DNA from: Gammaproteobacteria bacterium
Lineage (GTDB): Bacteria > Pseudomonadota > Gammaproteobacteria > CAJXQU01
NCBI GenBank assembly: GCA_026984775.1
Contig: JALSRM010000068.1
Coordinates: 1 to 34,713 of the forward strand
Direction of reading: 5' to 3'
DNA: 34,713 nt
This document shows positions 7,616 to 19,209 of this stretch, in pieces (positions within the stretch are counted from its first letter, which is position 1; each line of letters opens with the position of its first letter). Both the position numbers and the translations under genes were made by a program. The notes under the pieces were generated by a model. The model ran no database searches and was not told the origin of the DNA. It saw only the letters and a list, made by a program, of their open reading frames with translations.

Positions 7616-10439
7616 GAAGACGTCTTTCGCCTTCACCCTCCACATTTTCTACGCAACGTCCACACAGCTCAGGGTGTTCCGGATCGGTACCCACCTCTTC
7701 CCTGTGATGCCAGCATCGTACACACTTTGGATGTTTGGAGGCGGTAGCGATCAGCTTCAACGACTTCAGTTCGGTATCCACTGCATCCGCAGGTGCCTCC
7801 TCAAAGGGGTGAACCCGGGCATAGGACGTGATCAGAACAAATCGCAGTTCGTCATCAAGCATTTTCAAATCAGAAAATAACGCTTCATCACAATAGAGAT
7901 CAACTTCAGCATCAAGAGAGGATCCAATCTGCCCGTCGACACGTAAACGTTCCAGCTCTTTGCCGATCGCTTCGCGAACTGCGATCACCTTCTGCCAGTA
8001 ATCAAGATCCGAATTATGTGAATCGGACAGATTGCTCAGCGGCTGATACCAGGTCTGCAGGAAGATCGAGTCTTTATGATCACCCGGGATATGCTGCCAG
8101 ATCTCTTCGGCCGTGAAACTCAGGATCGGTGCGATCCAGCGTGCCATGGCCTCCACGATATGGTAGAGCGCCGTTTGTGCTGAACGCCGGGCATGGCTGT
8201 CGGCCTTTGTCGTGTATTGCCGATCCTTGATGATGTCGAGATAGAAACCACCCATTTCTACGGCACAGAAACGGTGCAGTTTTTGATAGATTTGGTGGAA
8301 TTGGTAGTTGTCATAAGCATCAATGATCTGCTCTTGTAACCGGGCCGCATGGTGAATCGCCCAGCGATCGAGTTTGATCAGCTGATCGACAGAAACCCTG
8401 TTGGTTTGTGGGTCGAAACCCTCTAGATTGGCCAACAGGAAACGCGCCGTGTTCCGGATCCGTCGATAGGCATCTGCAGTACGATTGAGGATTTCATCGG
8501 AGACGCTCATCTCGGCACTGTAATCGGTAGACGCGATCCACAAGCGCAAAATATCGGCACCCAGGCGGTTGATCACTTTTTGTGGTTCCACCACGTTGCC
8601 CTTCGATTTGGACATCTTCATGCCCTTGGCATCGACAGTAAAACCATGGGTCAACACACTCCTGTAGGGTGCCGTTTCGTTGATGGCAACCGAGGTCAAC
8701 AAGGAGGACTGAAACCAGCCACGGTGCTGATCCGATCCCTCGAGATACATCTCCGCAGGAAAGGCCAGCATCTCGTTCTGCCGTAAAACACATTCATGAG
8801 TCACTCCGGAATCGAACCAGACATCCAGTGTGTCCGTGACCTTGGCATAGTGATCGGCCTCATCACCCAAAAGCTCGGCGGGTTCCAGTTCGAACCAGGC
8901 ATCGATACCCTTCTGCTCGATTCGATCAGCGACCTCCCGGATCAGTTGGGGGGTGTCTGGATGCAGCTCTTGGGTTTCCCGGTGAATGAACACGGCAATG
9001 GGCACACCCCAGGTGCGTTGCCGTGAGATGCACCAGTCCGGACGGTTTTCCACCATGCCCCGGATCCGGTCCTCGCCCCAGTCCGGCATCCATTCGACCT
9101 TACCAATCGCTTCCAGTGCCTTGCTACGCAAACCATTGGCATCCATGCTAATGAACCATTGCGGCGTGGCACGGAAGATGATGGGCGTTTTATGCCGCCA
9201 GCAATGGGGGTAACTGTGTTCCAGCCTTTCATGATGGACCAAAGCACCGTTGGCCTTTAGAACCTCGATCACTTGGTCATTGGCTGCAAAGACGTGTTGA
9301 CCGGCAAAGCGTTCGGTATTCGGCAGGAAACAACCATTGTCACCGACAGGATTGTCCACTGGCAAGCCATAGCGTTGACCGACCACATAGTCATCCTGCC
9401 CATGACCGGGTGCGGTATGAACAGCGCCGGTACCGGCATCCAGGGTAACGTGATCACCCAGGATGATCGGCACTTCCCGATCATAGAAAGGGTGTTTGAG
9501 TTTCAACCCTTCCAGATCCGAGCCCTTGCAATAGGCGATCACCAGGTGCCCTTCGATGCCATAACGGATCATGGCGTCCTTGATCAGTGACTCTGCGATC
9601 AGCAATCGCTCAGTACCCTGTTCGCCTTCACACTGGACCACTGCATACTCCACTTCCGGGTTCAATGCCACAGCCTGATTGGCGGGCAAGGTCCAGGGTG
9701 TGGTGGTCCAGATGACAACTGAGAGTTTGCCTTCTCCCTCGTGGCCCTCGGGGTGGCTGCAGCGTGTAAGCAATGTGTCCTCGTCCAGGACTTCAAAGCG
9801 CACGTCAATCGCAGGCGAGATCTTGTTCTCGTATTCGACTTCCGCCTCGGCCAGCGCGGAACCACACTCGGTACACCAATGCACAGGTTTAACCCCCTTG
9901 TGCAGATGGCCAGCTTCAATGATCTTGCCCAAGGCACGGACGATATTGGCCTCAAAATCGAAGTTCATGGTCAGGTACGGATGATCCCAATCGCCGATCA
10001 CACCCAGGCGCTTGAAATCCTGCCGTTGCCTGTCCACCTGTTTTTGTGCATATTCCCGGCATGCCTTACGGAAGGTACGTGCATCCACTTTGTGCCCGGC
10101 CTTGCCCACCTTTTTCTCTACCTGCAACTCGATGGGCAGCCCATGGCAATCCCAGCCCGGAACATAGGGCGCATCGTAATCACTCAAGGTGCGGGATTTG
10201 ACGATAATGTCCTTGAGCACCTTGTTCACGGCATGACCAATATGGATATCTCCGTTGGCATAAGGCGGGCCATCGTGAAGAACGAATTTTTCCTTCCCGG
10301 CACGCGCCTTGCGGATCTTCTGAAACAGTTTTTCGTTCTCCCACCGCGTTAGCATCTCAGGCTCGCGATTGGGCAGATTGCCCCGCATAGGGAAATCCGT
10401 CTTTGGTAGATTCAAAGTCGATTTGTAATCTTTAGCCAT
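7608..10439 (-). CDS. ileS: Isoleucyl-tRNA synthetase
   Basis: 943 residues, standard for bacterial class I IleRS. It charges tRNA-Ile with isoleucine in the cytoplasm. HIGH is at residues 66-69 inside [16 protein letters not shown], and KMSKSKGN lies around residue 605. The editing (CP1) domain lies between, with [11 protein letters not shown] and [14 protein letters not shown]-terminal zinc finger [12 protein letters not shown]...CGRC is present. The ATG directly abuts the ribF stop, so the two are translated from one message. Confidence 0.99.
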   Translation of the reverse strand: MAKDYKSTLNLPKTDFPMRGNLPNREPEMLTRWENEKLFQKIRKARAGKEKFVLHDGPPYANGDIHIGHAVNKVLKDIIVKSRTLSDYDAPYVPGWDCHGLPIELQVEKKVGKAGHKVDARTFRKACREYAQKQVDRQRQDFKRLGVIGDWDHPYLTMNFDFEANIVRALGKIIEAGHLHKGVKPVHWCTECGSALAEAEVEYENKISPAIDVRFEVLDEDTLLTRCSHPEGHEGEGKLSVVIWTTTPWTLPANQAVALNPEVEYAVVQCEGEQGTERLLIAESLIKDAMIRYGIEGHLVIAYCKGSDLEGLKLKHPFYDREVPIILGDHVTLDAGTGAVHTAPGHGQDDYVVGQRYGLPVDNPVGDNGCFLPNTERFAGQHVFAANDQVIEVLKANGALVHHERLEHSYPHCWRHKTPIIFRATPQWFISMDANGLRSKALEAIGKVEWMPDWGEDRIRGMVENRPDWCISRQRTWGVPIAVFIHRETQELHPDTPQLIREVADRIEQKGIDAWFELEPAELLGDEADHYAKVTDTLDVWFDSGVTHECVLRQNEMLAFPAEMYLEGSDQHRGWFQSSLLTSVAINETAPYRSVLTHGFTVDAKGMKMSKSKGNVVEPQKVINRLGADILRLWIASTDYSAEMSVSDEILNRTADAYRRIRNTARFLLANLEGFDPQTNRVSVDQLIKLDRWAIHHAARLQEQIIDAYDNYQFHQIYQKLHRFCAVEMGGFYLDIIKDRQYTTKADSHARRSAQTALYHIVEAMARWIAPILSFTAEEIWQHIPGDHKDSIFLQTWYQPLSNLSDSHNSDLDYWQKVIAVREAIGKELERLRVDGQIGSSLDAEVDLYCDEALFSDLKMLDDELRFVLITSYARVHPFEEAPADAVDTELKSLKLIATASKHPKCVRCWHHREEVGTDPEHPELCGRCVENVEGEGERRLHA

Positions 10440-11381
10440 TTATTTCTTCTTCAATGTGTTCTCAAAATAATCCCTTGCCCGGGCAGCATCGCTTTCGATC
10501 TGCGCCTTCAGCTCCTCAAAGGAATCAAACCGCTTATCATCTCGCAACTTCTGCAGGAACTCCACCTTTATATACTGACGGTAGAGATCTGCTTCGAAAT
10601 CGAACAGATGCACTTCCAGCAAGGTTCGGGTTCCACCCACTGTCGGTTTACTGCCGATATACGCCACAGAAGGATGACTGGAACCGGTTTCGACTTCGAC
10701 ATTTGCAACAAATATGCCTTGCAAGGCTGTCTTCATGCGGCGTAATTCGATATTTGCCGTTGGATACCCAAAGGCCTTGCCTTGTTTGTTGCCGTGAACG
10801 ACACGGCCACTAATGCTGTAATGACGGCCCAACAAACGAGCCGCTTGCGCCAGGTCTCCCCGTTTCAAGGCCTCCCGGATCCGGGAGCTGCTCACACGTT
10901 CACCGTCCAGGGTGAAGGTTTCCGACTGCTCGACGGTAAACCCATGCCCTCTGCCCAAGGTACACAGCAGATCATAATCCCCCTTGCGATCGGTACCGAA
11001 ACGAAAATCATCACCAATCACCAGATGGCGGACACCCACCTTCTTAACCAGTAGATCGATCACAAAATCCTCAGCGGCTTTCGAAGCCAAATCTGCATTG
11101 AAACGGAGACAGATCATGCGATCGACACCGTGGTCCCGCAATAACTGGTATTTTTCGCGCCAGCGGGTCAACCTTGCCGGTGCATTTTCCGGATCGAAAA
11201 ACTCCATGGGCTGGGGTTCGAAAACCAGTACTGTCACGGGCAGCACCCGCTCATCGGCGCGTTTTCTCAGTTGCCGGAGAACGGCTTGATGTCCAAGATG
11301 GAAACCATCAAAGTTCCCGATCGTGGCGACACATTCATGATAACGTGATTCGAGATCACGAAGAGTGCGGATGAGCTCCAT
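10440..11381 (-). CDS. ribF: Bifunctional riboflavin kinase / FMN adenylyltransferase
   Basis: 313 residues, normal length. The N-terminal nucleotidyltransferase domain has GNFDGFHLGHQAVL at 22-35, GDDFRFG and the SSSRIREAL motif; the C-terminal flavokinase domain has the GKAFGYPTANIEL segment. It makes FMN and FAD from riboflavin and ATP. It is placed upstream of ileS and lspA, the usual gammaproteobacterial order. A TATAAT at 11414-11409 on the minus strand is a possible -10, although I see no good -35. Confidence 0.98.
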   Translation of the reverse strand: MELIRTLRDLESRYHECVATIGNFDGFHLGHQAVLRQLRKRADERVLPVTVLVFEPQPMEFFDPENAPARLTRWREKYQLLRDHGVDRMICLRFNADLASKAAEDFVIDLLVKKVGVRHLVIGDDFRFGTDRKGDYDLLCTLGRGHGFTVEQSETFTLDGERVSSSRIREALKRGDLAQAARLLGRHYSISGRVVHGNKQGKAFGYPTANIELRRMKTALQGIFVANVEVETGSSHPSVAYIGSKPTVGGTRTLLEVHLFDFEADLYRQYIKVEFLQKLRDDKRFDSFEELKAQIESDAARARDYFENTLKKK

Positions 11382-11408
11382 CTTTTGCCATCTAGAGGAA
11401 AAAAGTGG

Positions 11409-11414
11409 ATTATA
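11409..11414 (-). promoter_or_regulatory. Possible -10 element upstream of ribF
   Basis: A perfect TATAAT on the minus strand lies 28 bases before the ribF start, within the 68-bp gap after the thioredoxin gene. No recognisable -35 hexamer stands at 16-18 bases, so this is weak evidence for an internal promoter. Confidence 0.3.
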
Positions 11415-11449
11415 ACCGAGGCGGCCCCTCCCTGCAGAAAGCCCGCCCT

Positions 11450-11986
11450 TCAGGGGTTACTGCTCTGGCTGGCGATATATGCCTCCACTGAAGTAGCCGG
11501 TAACATCCCTGGTTGGGCCGCTTTCAACTCACCCTTGGGTGCAAACAGCAAAAAAGTCGGTGTACCCCGGAACGGCTCACCTGTCGCGGCAAGAAATTTC
11601 TCCCGGATTTCGGGCTTGTCGGTCACGAGGTTGGGATAAGGCAAGCCGTTCTTCTGCACATAACTCTGAATCAGATCAACATATTCGCTGCCATCGATGG
11701 CGACACCGACGACCTCGAGATCCTTGTCTTTATGTTCGAGGTGGAGCCTGGCATATTCAGGTTCCTGCTGCTTACAGATGGAGCAGGTGGTCTCCCAAAA
11801 CATGACCAGCGTCCATTTGCCCTTACCCACGAACGCCCTCAGAGTACCCGGCTCACCATCGAGCTTGCGGACTTTCATATCCAGATCAAACTCCGCGGCC
11901 AAGGCAAAGCTTGCCGTGGCCAGCAAAAAAAACATCATCACACAACATCTGACACACATATTACCTCTCACTCTCAACACAATCAT
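11450..11986 (-). CDS. TlpA-like periplasmic thioredoxin-fold protein (copy 1)
   Basis: 178 residues if the ATG at 11986 is used; this overlaps the murJ stop as ATGA and has GAGG 7 bases upstream. A second ATG at 11959, preceded by GAGAGG, would give a more ordinary signal peptide (169 residues); I cannot decide between them. A hydrophobic signal ends near FALAAEF. The thioredoxin-like domain carries the redox motif CSIC in WETTCSICKQQEPEY and the cis-Pro segment GTPTFLLF. Such proteins reduce disulphides or cytochrome c apoproteins in the periplasm. It sits between murJ and ribF on the same strand. A related protein is encoded at 18651. Confidence 0.88.
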   Translation of the reverse strand: MIVLRVRGNMCVRCCVMMFFLLATASFALAAEFDLDMKVRKLDGEPGTLRAFVGKGKWTLVMFWETTCSICKQQEPEYARLHLEHKDKDLEVVGVAIDGSEYVDLIQSYVQKNGLPYPNLVTDKPEIREKFLAATGEPFRGTPTFLLFAPKGELKAAQPGMLPATSVEAYIASQSSNP

Positions 11987-13536
11987 TTGGTAACCTCATC
12001 CGATGCAGTGCCCAGATCACGCCAGCGTACACCAAGCAGCAGCAACACCACACCATAGACCAGGCCACCAATGACAATCCATTTGCTGAGCTGGATTACA
12101 CGCTGGAGTCCCGACCAGTCCAGCCACTGCGCCAACCCGGGCGTATAAAACCACAATACGAGCGACATGGCGAGCGCAGCAAGACCCACCTTGAACAACA
12201 AGGTCCTCCAACCCGTCTCCGGACAGTAGACGCCCTCTCGACGCAACCCCCGGTACAGCAGTCCGGCATTGACAAAAGCAGACAAGGAGGTTGCCAATGC
12301 CAGACCGGCATGCGCCAGCGGAAAAACCAGAATCACATTGAAAACCATGTTCGAGACCATGGCGATAATCCCGATCTTGACTGGTGTCTTCGTATCCTGC
12401 CGGGAATAATAGCCAGGCGCAAGGATCTTGATCAGGGTGAAACCGAGTAGACCGAAAGAATAAGCGATCAGGGCCTGGCTCGAGAGTTCGACATCATGTT
12501 CGGAGAATTCACCATACTGAAACAAGGTACACAGAATCGGGCCGGCCAGCAGTGCAAGACCCAAAGCCGCAGGCAGACAGATGATCAAGACCCAACGAAA
12601 CGCCCAGTCAAGCATCTGTGAAAAATGTTCCCTAGAACCCTGGGCATGTTTCTCCGACAGGCTCGGCAGGATCACCACCCCCAGTGCGATCCCGAATACC
12701 CCCAGAGGGAACTCCAGCATCCGATCGGCGTAATAGAGCCAGGAGACACTGCCCGTGATCAGAAAAGAGGCAATCAGGGTATCCAACAATAAATTGATCT
12801 GGGAAACAGAGACACCAAAGATCGCAGGCCCCATGAGCTTCAAAATCTTCCTCACTCCTTCATCGGATCGGTTCAGACTGGGCCGTGGAAAGAGTTTCAG
12901 TTTCAGTAAAAAGGGAAACTGAAAGAGGAGCTGGATGATCCCGCCCAGAAAGACTCCCCAAGCCAGCGCCATCACCGGCTGATCAAGCCGGGGAGCCAGC
13001 CCGATCGCGGCACCAATGATGCTCAGATTCAAAAACACCGGTGTGAAGGCCGGGCCAGCGAAATGGCGGTAGGTATTGAGCACACCAGCGGCCAAAGCCG
13101 TGAGTGAGATAAACAGGATATAGGGAAATGTAATACGCAACAGGGAGACAGCGAGATCAAATTTCTCTCCATCATCAATAAAACCCGGCGCAAAAATTGA
13201 AATCAAAACAGGGGCTCCGACGACACCCATAAGGGTGATTAGGAACAAAACGGTTCCCAGTGTTCCTGACACACTGTTGATCAATTGCTGCGTGTCCTGT
13301 TGTGATTTTCGTGCCCGGTATTCTGACAAAACCGGAACAAACGCTTGAGAGAAAGCACCTTCGGCAAACAGGCGACGCAGAAAATTCGGGATCTTGAAGG
13401 CGACGAAGAAGGCATCGGCACCCATGCCGGCACCGAACACCTCGGCAATCACCCGATCCCGAACCAACCCTAACACACGGGAGACCATGGTCATGGCGCC
13501 AACAATCGCAGTGGAATGCAGTAAATTTCGACTCAT
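11983..13536 (-). CDS. murJ: Lipid II flippase MurJ (MviN)
   Basis: 517 residues from the ATG at 13536 (SRNLLHSTAIVGAMTMVSRVLG), the typical N-terminus; a longer frame to 13575 is less likely. The protein is almost entirely hydrophobic with about 14 membrane helices and the conserved RVLGLVRDRVIAEVFGAG and PNFLRRLFAEGAFSQAFVPV loops of the MOP-superfamily flippase. It moves lipid II to the periplasmic face for peptidoglycan synthesis. Divergent from rpsT, as in many gammaproteobacteria. Confidence 0.98.
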   Translation of the reverse strand: MSRNLLHSTAIVGAMTMVSRVLGLVRDRVIAEVFGAGMGADAFFVAFKIPNFLRRLFAEGAFSQAFVPVLSEYRARKSQQDTQQLINSVSGTLGTVLFLITLMGVVGAPVLISIFAPGFIDDGEKFDLAVSLLRITFPYILFISLTALAAGVLNTYRHFAGPAFTPVFLNLSIIGAAIGLAPRLDQPVMALAWGVFLGGIIQLLFQFPFLLKLKLFPRPSLNRSDEGVRKILKLMGPAIFGVSVSQINLLLDTLIASFLITGSVSWLYYADRMLEFPLGVFGIALGVVILPSLSEKHAQGSREHFSQMLDWAFRWVLIICLPAALGLALLAGPILCTLFQYGEFSEHDVELSSQALIAYSFGLLGFTLIKILAPGYYSRQDTKTPVKIGIIAMVSNMVFNVILVFPLAHAGLALATSLSAFVNAGLLYRGLRREGVYCPETGWRTLLFKVGLAALAMSLVLWFYTPGLAQWLDWSGLQRVIQLSKWIVIGGLVYGVVLLLLGVRWRDLGTASDEVTK

Positions 13537-13581
13537 TGCCTTATAGCCGGTTAAAAATTGGCGAAACGATACCACAAGACG

Positions 13582-13610
13582 TTGACAAATGTACGGAAAA
13601 TCCGCATGAT
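13582..13610 (+). promoter_or_regulatory. Candidate rpsT promoter
   Basis: A perfect TTGACA (13582-13587) is followed after 17 bases by CATGAT (13605-13610), four of six matches to the -10 consensus. It lies about 60 bases before the rpsT start. The -10 is inside an inverted repeat at 13597-13620. Confidence 0.5.
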
Positions 13611-13669
13611 TGCGGGTTTTTTACGGACCCCTTTTGGGAGAGTTTCAAACAGTCAGGAGAAGATAATTC

Positions 13670-13930
13670 GTGGCAAACTCGGCACAAGCAAGAAAACGGG
13701 CACGGCAGGCAACCAAACGTAATGCGCACAACTCGGCCTTGCGTTCAAGATTTCGCACCATGATTAAGAAGGTTCTCTATGCCGTAGAGGCCAACGACAA
13801 GACGGCTGCGGAAGAGGCCTACAAAAAAGCTGTACCGGTGATCGACAGCATGGTCAACAAGGGGCTGATCCACCGCAACAAGGCCGCACGCCATAAAAGC
13901 CGCCTGAACGCCAAACTGAAGAACCTGTAA
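13670..13930 (+). CDS. rpsT: 30S ribosomal protein S20
   Basis: 86 residues, the standard size, with the basic N-terminus [29 protein letters not shown] and the C-terminal [16 protein letters not shown] segment. It binds 16S rRNA early in 30S assembly. The start is GTG at 13670 with AGGAGA at 13655-13660. E. coli rpsT starts with UUG, and a weak start codon there takes part in autoregulation; the same may hold here. Confidence 0.98.
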   Translation: MANSAQARKRARQATKRNAHNSALRSRFRTMIKKVLYAVEANDKTAAEEAYKKAVPVIDSMVNKGLIHRNKAARHKSRLNAKLKNL

Positions 13931-13945
13931 AACTGCTCAACAGGC

Positions 13946-13973
13946 AATACCCGGCTCAAGAGAACCGGGTATT
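13946..13973. terminator. Hairpin between convergent rpsT and proB
   Basis: A perfect 9-bp stem AATACCCGG (13946-13954) / CCGGGTATT (13965-13973) with a 10-base loop lies 15 bases after the rpsT stop and 21 bases from the proB stop. There is no clear T-run on either side, so it may be a weak bidirectional terminator or a stabilising 3' hairpin. Confidence 0.55.
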
Positions 13974-13994
13974 GTATCCCCCTGATCGCCAGAC

Positions 13995-16200
<2,206 letters not shown>

Positions 16201-16225
16201 ATGGCCTTAGTCCGGCAATCAAGTG

Positions 16226-16489
16226 TTATGCAGAAGCGGGCTCAACGGTGACGAATGTGCGTTTCTTTGTTCCTTTGACCACAAATTTCACCTGCCCATC
16301 GGTTTTTGCAAACAGGGTGTGATCACGTCCAATACCCACATTTTCACCAGGATGGAAATGCGTGCCGCGCTGCCTGACGATAATATTGCCCGCTTTGACG
16401 AGTTCACCGCCATAACGTTTCACACCAAGCCGTTTCGATTCTGAATCGCGACCGTTTCGTGTACTACCACCTGCTTTCTTATGCGCCAT
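16226..16489 (-). CDS. rpmA: 50S ribosomal protein L27
   Basis: 87 residues with the invariant start [15 protein letters not shown] and the [22 protein letters not shown] core. The N-terminal tail reaches the peptidyl-transferase centre. The ATG has GAGG about 9 bases upstream. It follows rplU by 21 bp. Confidence 0.99.
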   Translation of the reverse strand: MAHKKAGGSTRNGRDSESKRLGVKRYGGELVKAGNIIVRQRGTHFHPGENVGIGRDHTLFAKTDGQVKFVVKGTKKRTFVTVEPASA

Positions 16490-16510
16490 CTGTATTTACC
16501 TCTTTCGATA

Positions 16511-17167
16511 TTATTTCTTTTTCTTGCTGAATTCTGTTTCACCACCGGCGGCCAAGATTTTCGCCTGCCCGAGCCAGTCTTCACGCTCGATGCGACCCTT
16601 GAAATTCAGCTCATTATCGACCTTCTCGATATCTTCCGGTGTGAAGTTTGCAATCTGGCTGAAGTGATAGATACCGAGGTTGTTCAGTTTCTCTTCCAGT
16701 TTCGGGCCAACACCTGAAATCAGTTTCAGATCATCAGGTTCACCCTGCGGCGCGCTCAGGAAGGTTGCCGTTGCTGGGGGAGTTGGCTTTTCAACCTTTT
16801 CCGCTGCAGATGTTGCTTCCACTTTTTTGGCGGGTGCTGCTTTCGTCTTGCCACCTGTTGCGGAGATGCCTGTAATCTCCAGCTCTGTGTACCATTGGCG
16901 ATGCCCCATCTGTTTACGATGATGCTTGCGTCGTTTGAACTTGATGATCTTGACCTTCTTGCCACGGCCTTGAGCTCTGACTGTTGCTGAAACATGGGCA
17001 CCTTCGATGACGGGTGATCCGATCTGAATATTCTCACCATCGCTGAGCATGAGTACATCATCCAGCTCGACTGTTGCGCCTTCTTCGACATCCAGTTTCT
17101 CAACGCGGAGAATATCCCCTTCGCTGACCTTGTATTGTTTACCGCCTGTCTTGATTACCGCGTACAT
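16511..17167 (-). CDS. rplU: 50S ribosomal protein L21 with C-terminal helix-hairpin-helix extension
   Basis: 218 residues, twice the usual length of about 103. Residues 1-102 are a normal L21 ([31 protein letters not shown]). An Ala/Lys/Pro linker follows (about 104-143). Residues 144-208 form a helix-hairpin-helix-like domain with [20 protein letters not shown] and a C-terminal [14 protein letters not shown]. Such tails are known on L21 and on NuoE of some proteobacteria and have no settled function. The reading frame is continuous, so this is a genuine fusion. First gene of the operon, divergent from ispB. Confidence 0.96.
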   Translation of the reverse strand: MYAVIKTGGKQYKVSEGDILRVEKLDVEEGATVELDDVLMLSDGENIQIGSPVIEGAHVSATVRAQGRGKKVKIIKFKRRKHHRKQMGHRQWYTELEITGISATGGKTKAAPAKKVEATSAAEKVEKPTPPATATFLSAPQGEPDDLKLISGVGPKLEEKLNNLGIYHFSQIANFTPEDIEKVDNELNFKGRIEREDWLGQAKILAAGGETEFSKKKK

Positions 17168-17328
17168 TTGAATCCAAACTCCAAAACTTGAAAAATCCCA
17201 AACGGGAAATGACTAAATAAAGCCGCGTGATTTTACGGAAAAAAGGTTCTGCTTACAAGGAAATAAACCTATTCGAACCTAAAAAAGTGAAAAAGCATGG
17301 TAACTTCACCGCTATCTTGGCAAAATGG

Positions 17329-17356
17329 CATTATATGAGCCTTATCCCGTTACGCA
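17329..17356 (-). promoter_or_regulatory. Candidate rplU promoter
   Basis: A perfect TATAAT on the minus strand (17334-17329) is preceded after 16 bases by TTGCGT, a partial -35. Transcription would start near 17322 and give a leader of about 155 bases before rplU. The element abuts the chosen ispB start codon on the other strand. Confidence 0.4.
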
Positions 17357-18339
17357 AACATACCGAAATCAACTCAATCGAGGGTATCCGTGAGCTGATC
17401 GCGGAGGACATGACCTCGGTCAATCGTTTGATCCATGAGAGTCTCTATTCGGAAGTCGCTCTCATCAATCAGCTTGGCCATTATATTGTCAACAGCGGCG
17501 GGAAACGTTTGCGCCCGGTTCTCACCCTGCTCAGTGCCCGGGTTCATGGCTATCATGGAACGGACCACATTCATCTGGCAGCGATCATTGAGTTTATCCA
17601 TACCGCTACACTTTTACATGACGATGTGGTGGATGAATCTTCCATGCGGCGGGGTCGGGAAACGGCCAACGAGATCTGGGGAAACGAGGCGAGCGTCCTG
17701 GTGGGCGATTTCCTCTATTCACGGTCTTTTCAGATGATGGTCGAGCTGAAGAACATGGAAGTCATGTCCGTGCTTGCGGATACCACCAATACCATTGCCG
17801 AAGGTGAAGTGATGCAGCTGATTAACTGTAACGATCCTGAAACAACCGAGCAACGTTACTTGGAAACCATCCGGCATAAGACAGCCAAGCTGTTTGAAGC
17901 GGCAACCCGGCTTGGTGCAGTGATCAGTCGTTCCGGCAAACAACGCGAAGAGGCTGCTGCACGCTACGGGAGACATCTCGGAACGGCCTTCCAACTGATC
18001 GACGATGTACTCGACTACAGTTCGGATGCAGATGAACTGGGGAAAAACATTGGGGATGACCTAGCCGAAGGCAAACCGACCTTGCCCCTTTTGTATGCCA
18101 TGTGGAGAGGTAACAAAGATCAAAGCAGACTGATCCGGACTGCAATCGAAACCGGTGGCCGTGATCAGATTGAAGAGGTCATGGAAGCGATTGTTGATAC
18201 CGGTGCGTTGGAATATACGATCAATTGTGCGAAGATCGAATCCGAGAAGGCACTGGAAAATCTCAGGGATTTACCTCCTTCTCCTTACAAGGAGGCATTG
18301 GTCACACTGTCTCGTTTTGCCGTCAACAGAACCAATTAA
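17335..18339 (+). CDS. ispB: Octaprenyl diphosphate synthase
   Basis: 334 residues from the ATG at 17335, close to the E. coli IspB length; a GTG at 17227 would add 36 residues with no counterpart that I recall in the family. It has GGKRLRPVL, the first Asp-rich motif LLHDDVVDES and the second QLIDDVLDYSSD. It extends farnesyl diphosphate to the polyprenyl tail of quinones. The conserved GDDLAEGKPTLPLLYAM segment is present. It is divergent from rplU, the usual order, and is followed by tRNA-Pro. Confidence 0.96.
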   Translation: MSLIPLRKHTEINSIEGIRELIAEDMTSVNRLIHESLYSEVALINQLGHYIVNSGGKRLRPVLTLLSARVHGYHGTDHIHLAAIIEFIHTATLLHDDVVDESSMRRGRETANEIWGNEASVLVGDFLYSRSFQMMVELKNMEVMSVLADTTNTIAEGEVMQLINCNDPETTEQRYLETIRHKTAKLFEAATRLGAVISRSGKQREEAAARYGRHLGTAFQLIDDVLDYSSDADELGKNIGDDLAEGKPTLPLLYAMWRGNKDQSRLIRTAIETGGRDQIEEVMEAIVDTGALEYTINCAKIESEKALENLRDLPPSPYKEALVTLSRFAVNRTN

Positions 18340-18344
18340 CAAGT

Positions 18345-18421
18345 CGGGGTGTAGCTCAGCCTGGTAGAGCACCACGTTCGGGACGTGGGGGTCGTAGGTT
18401 CAAATCCTGTCACCCCGACCA
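18345..18421 (+). tRNA. tRNA-Pro (anticodon CGG)
   Basis: 77 bases with encoded CCA. The acceptor stem CGGGGTG (18345-18351) pairs with CACCCCG (18411-18417). The D-arm TAGCTCAGCCTGGTAGAGCA and T-arm with GGTTCAAATCC are canonical. The anticodon stem CCACG/CGTGG encloses the loop TTCGGGA, giving anticodon CGG, which reads CCG proline codons. Confidence 0.98.
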
Positions 18422-18650
18422 TTCAAGATGTTTCTGAAATTTTGGATGCAACGGCTGACTGGCTTACATCTCCTCTTGATGTTTTAGAACCGAACCAAAG
18501 GCCGGACAAAGCCCTCACAAGACTTCTCCCTTCAGGTGATGGTTTTCAGCCCTCTTCTTGAGGAATTGTTGATCGTCGGAAACTTTTCCTCATTTCGAAC
18601 TGAAAGGAACTATCCATGACGTTCAGAATCACTTTATAGTAGGTGAAGTT
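18422..18650. other. Intergenic region after tRNA-Pro
   Basis: 229 bp with no convincing gene. No T-rich terminator hairpin follows the tRNA, and no repeat of its 3' end is apparent elsewhere in the window. The right end carries the Shine-Dalgarno AGGTGAA of the next gene. Confidence 0.4.
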
Positions 18651-19202
18651 ATGCGAATACATAAACCCATACTCTTTTTGCTCCTTTCGACCGCTTTGAC
18701 GGTTTCTGCCGAGCCGCGGCAAATGACACTCAAAGGACTGGATGGTGAACAGCACGCGTTGTCTGACTATATCGGCCATGGCAAATGGGTCGTCATCAAT
18801 GTCTGGAGTACGGCGTGTAAATTCTGTCGCCATGAACTGCCGGATCTGGTCGATTTTCATGAACAACATGCCGACAAGGATGCCATGGTAGTGGGGATCG
18901 TCATCGATCTGGACACCTTCGGTTATCCCGATGAACAAACCGTAATCAATTTTGTTCAGGATTACTTTGTGGATTATCCCAACCTGTTTGCCAGTTCGGA
19001 TCAGGCCGCTGAATTTCTGGGTGCGTCAATCACATCCATACCCATTTCTTTCTTTTACACTCCAGATGGCTTTTTAGTTGGGTACTGGCAAGGTATTGTT
19101 ACAAAAGAAGATATCGAGAAGATTATAAGTGGCAAACGCTCCAAGGATCGGGAACTGTTCGGATCAGGTGAAAAATCCCGACGTAAACCTCACGAAAAAT
19201 AA
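18651..19202 (+). CDS. TlpA-like periplasmic thioredoxin-fold protein (copy 2)
   Basis: 183 residues. A Sec signal ends near residue 20 (TVSAEP). The thioredoxin-like domain has GKWVVINVWSTACKFCRHELP with a CKFC redox centre, and the cis-Pro segment SIPISFFYTP. It resembles the protein encoded at 11450: LDGE, GKW, the Cys pair, HADKD and YPNL occur in the same order. The C-terminus is Lys/Arg-rich. Role is likely periplasmic disulphide reduction, partner unknown. It ends 7 bp from the convergent glycosyltransferase gene. Confidence 0.88.
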   Translation: MRIHKPILFLLLSTALTVSAEPRQMTLKGLDGEQHALSDYIGHGKWVVINVWSTACKFCRHELPDLVDFHEQHADKDAMVVGIVIDLDTFGYPDEQTVINFVQDYFVDYPNLFASSDQAAEFLGASITSIPISFFYTPDGFLVGYWQGIVTKEDIEKIISGKRSKDRELFGSGEKSRRKPHEK

Positions 19203-19209
19203 CGCAAAC

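Noticed and set aside
9741-10352. 203-codon plus-strand frame opposite ileS
   Set aside because: Antisense shadow of a clear IleRS; no family resemblance.
17227-17334. N-terminal extension of IspB from a GTG
   Set aside because: The 36 extra residues are lysine-rich and not known in the family, and they overlap the likely rplU promoter.
18345-18650. tRNA-Pro as integration site of a mobile element
   Set aside because: No second copy of the tRNA 3' end and no integrase gene in the window.
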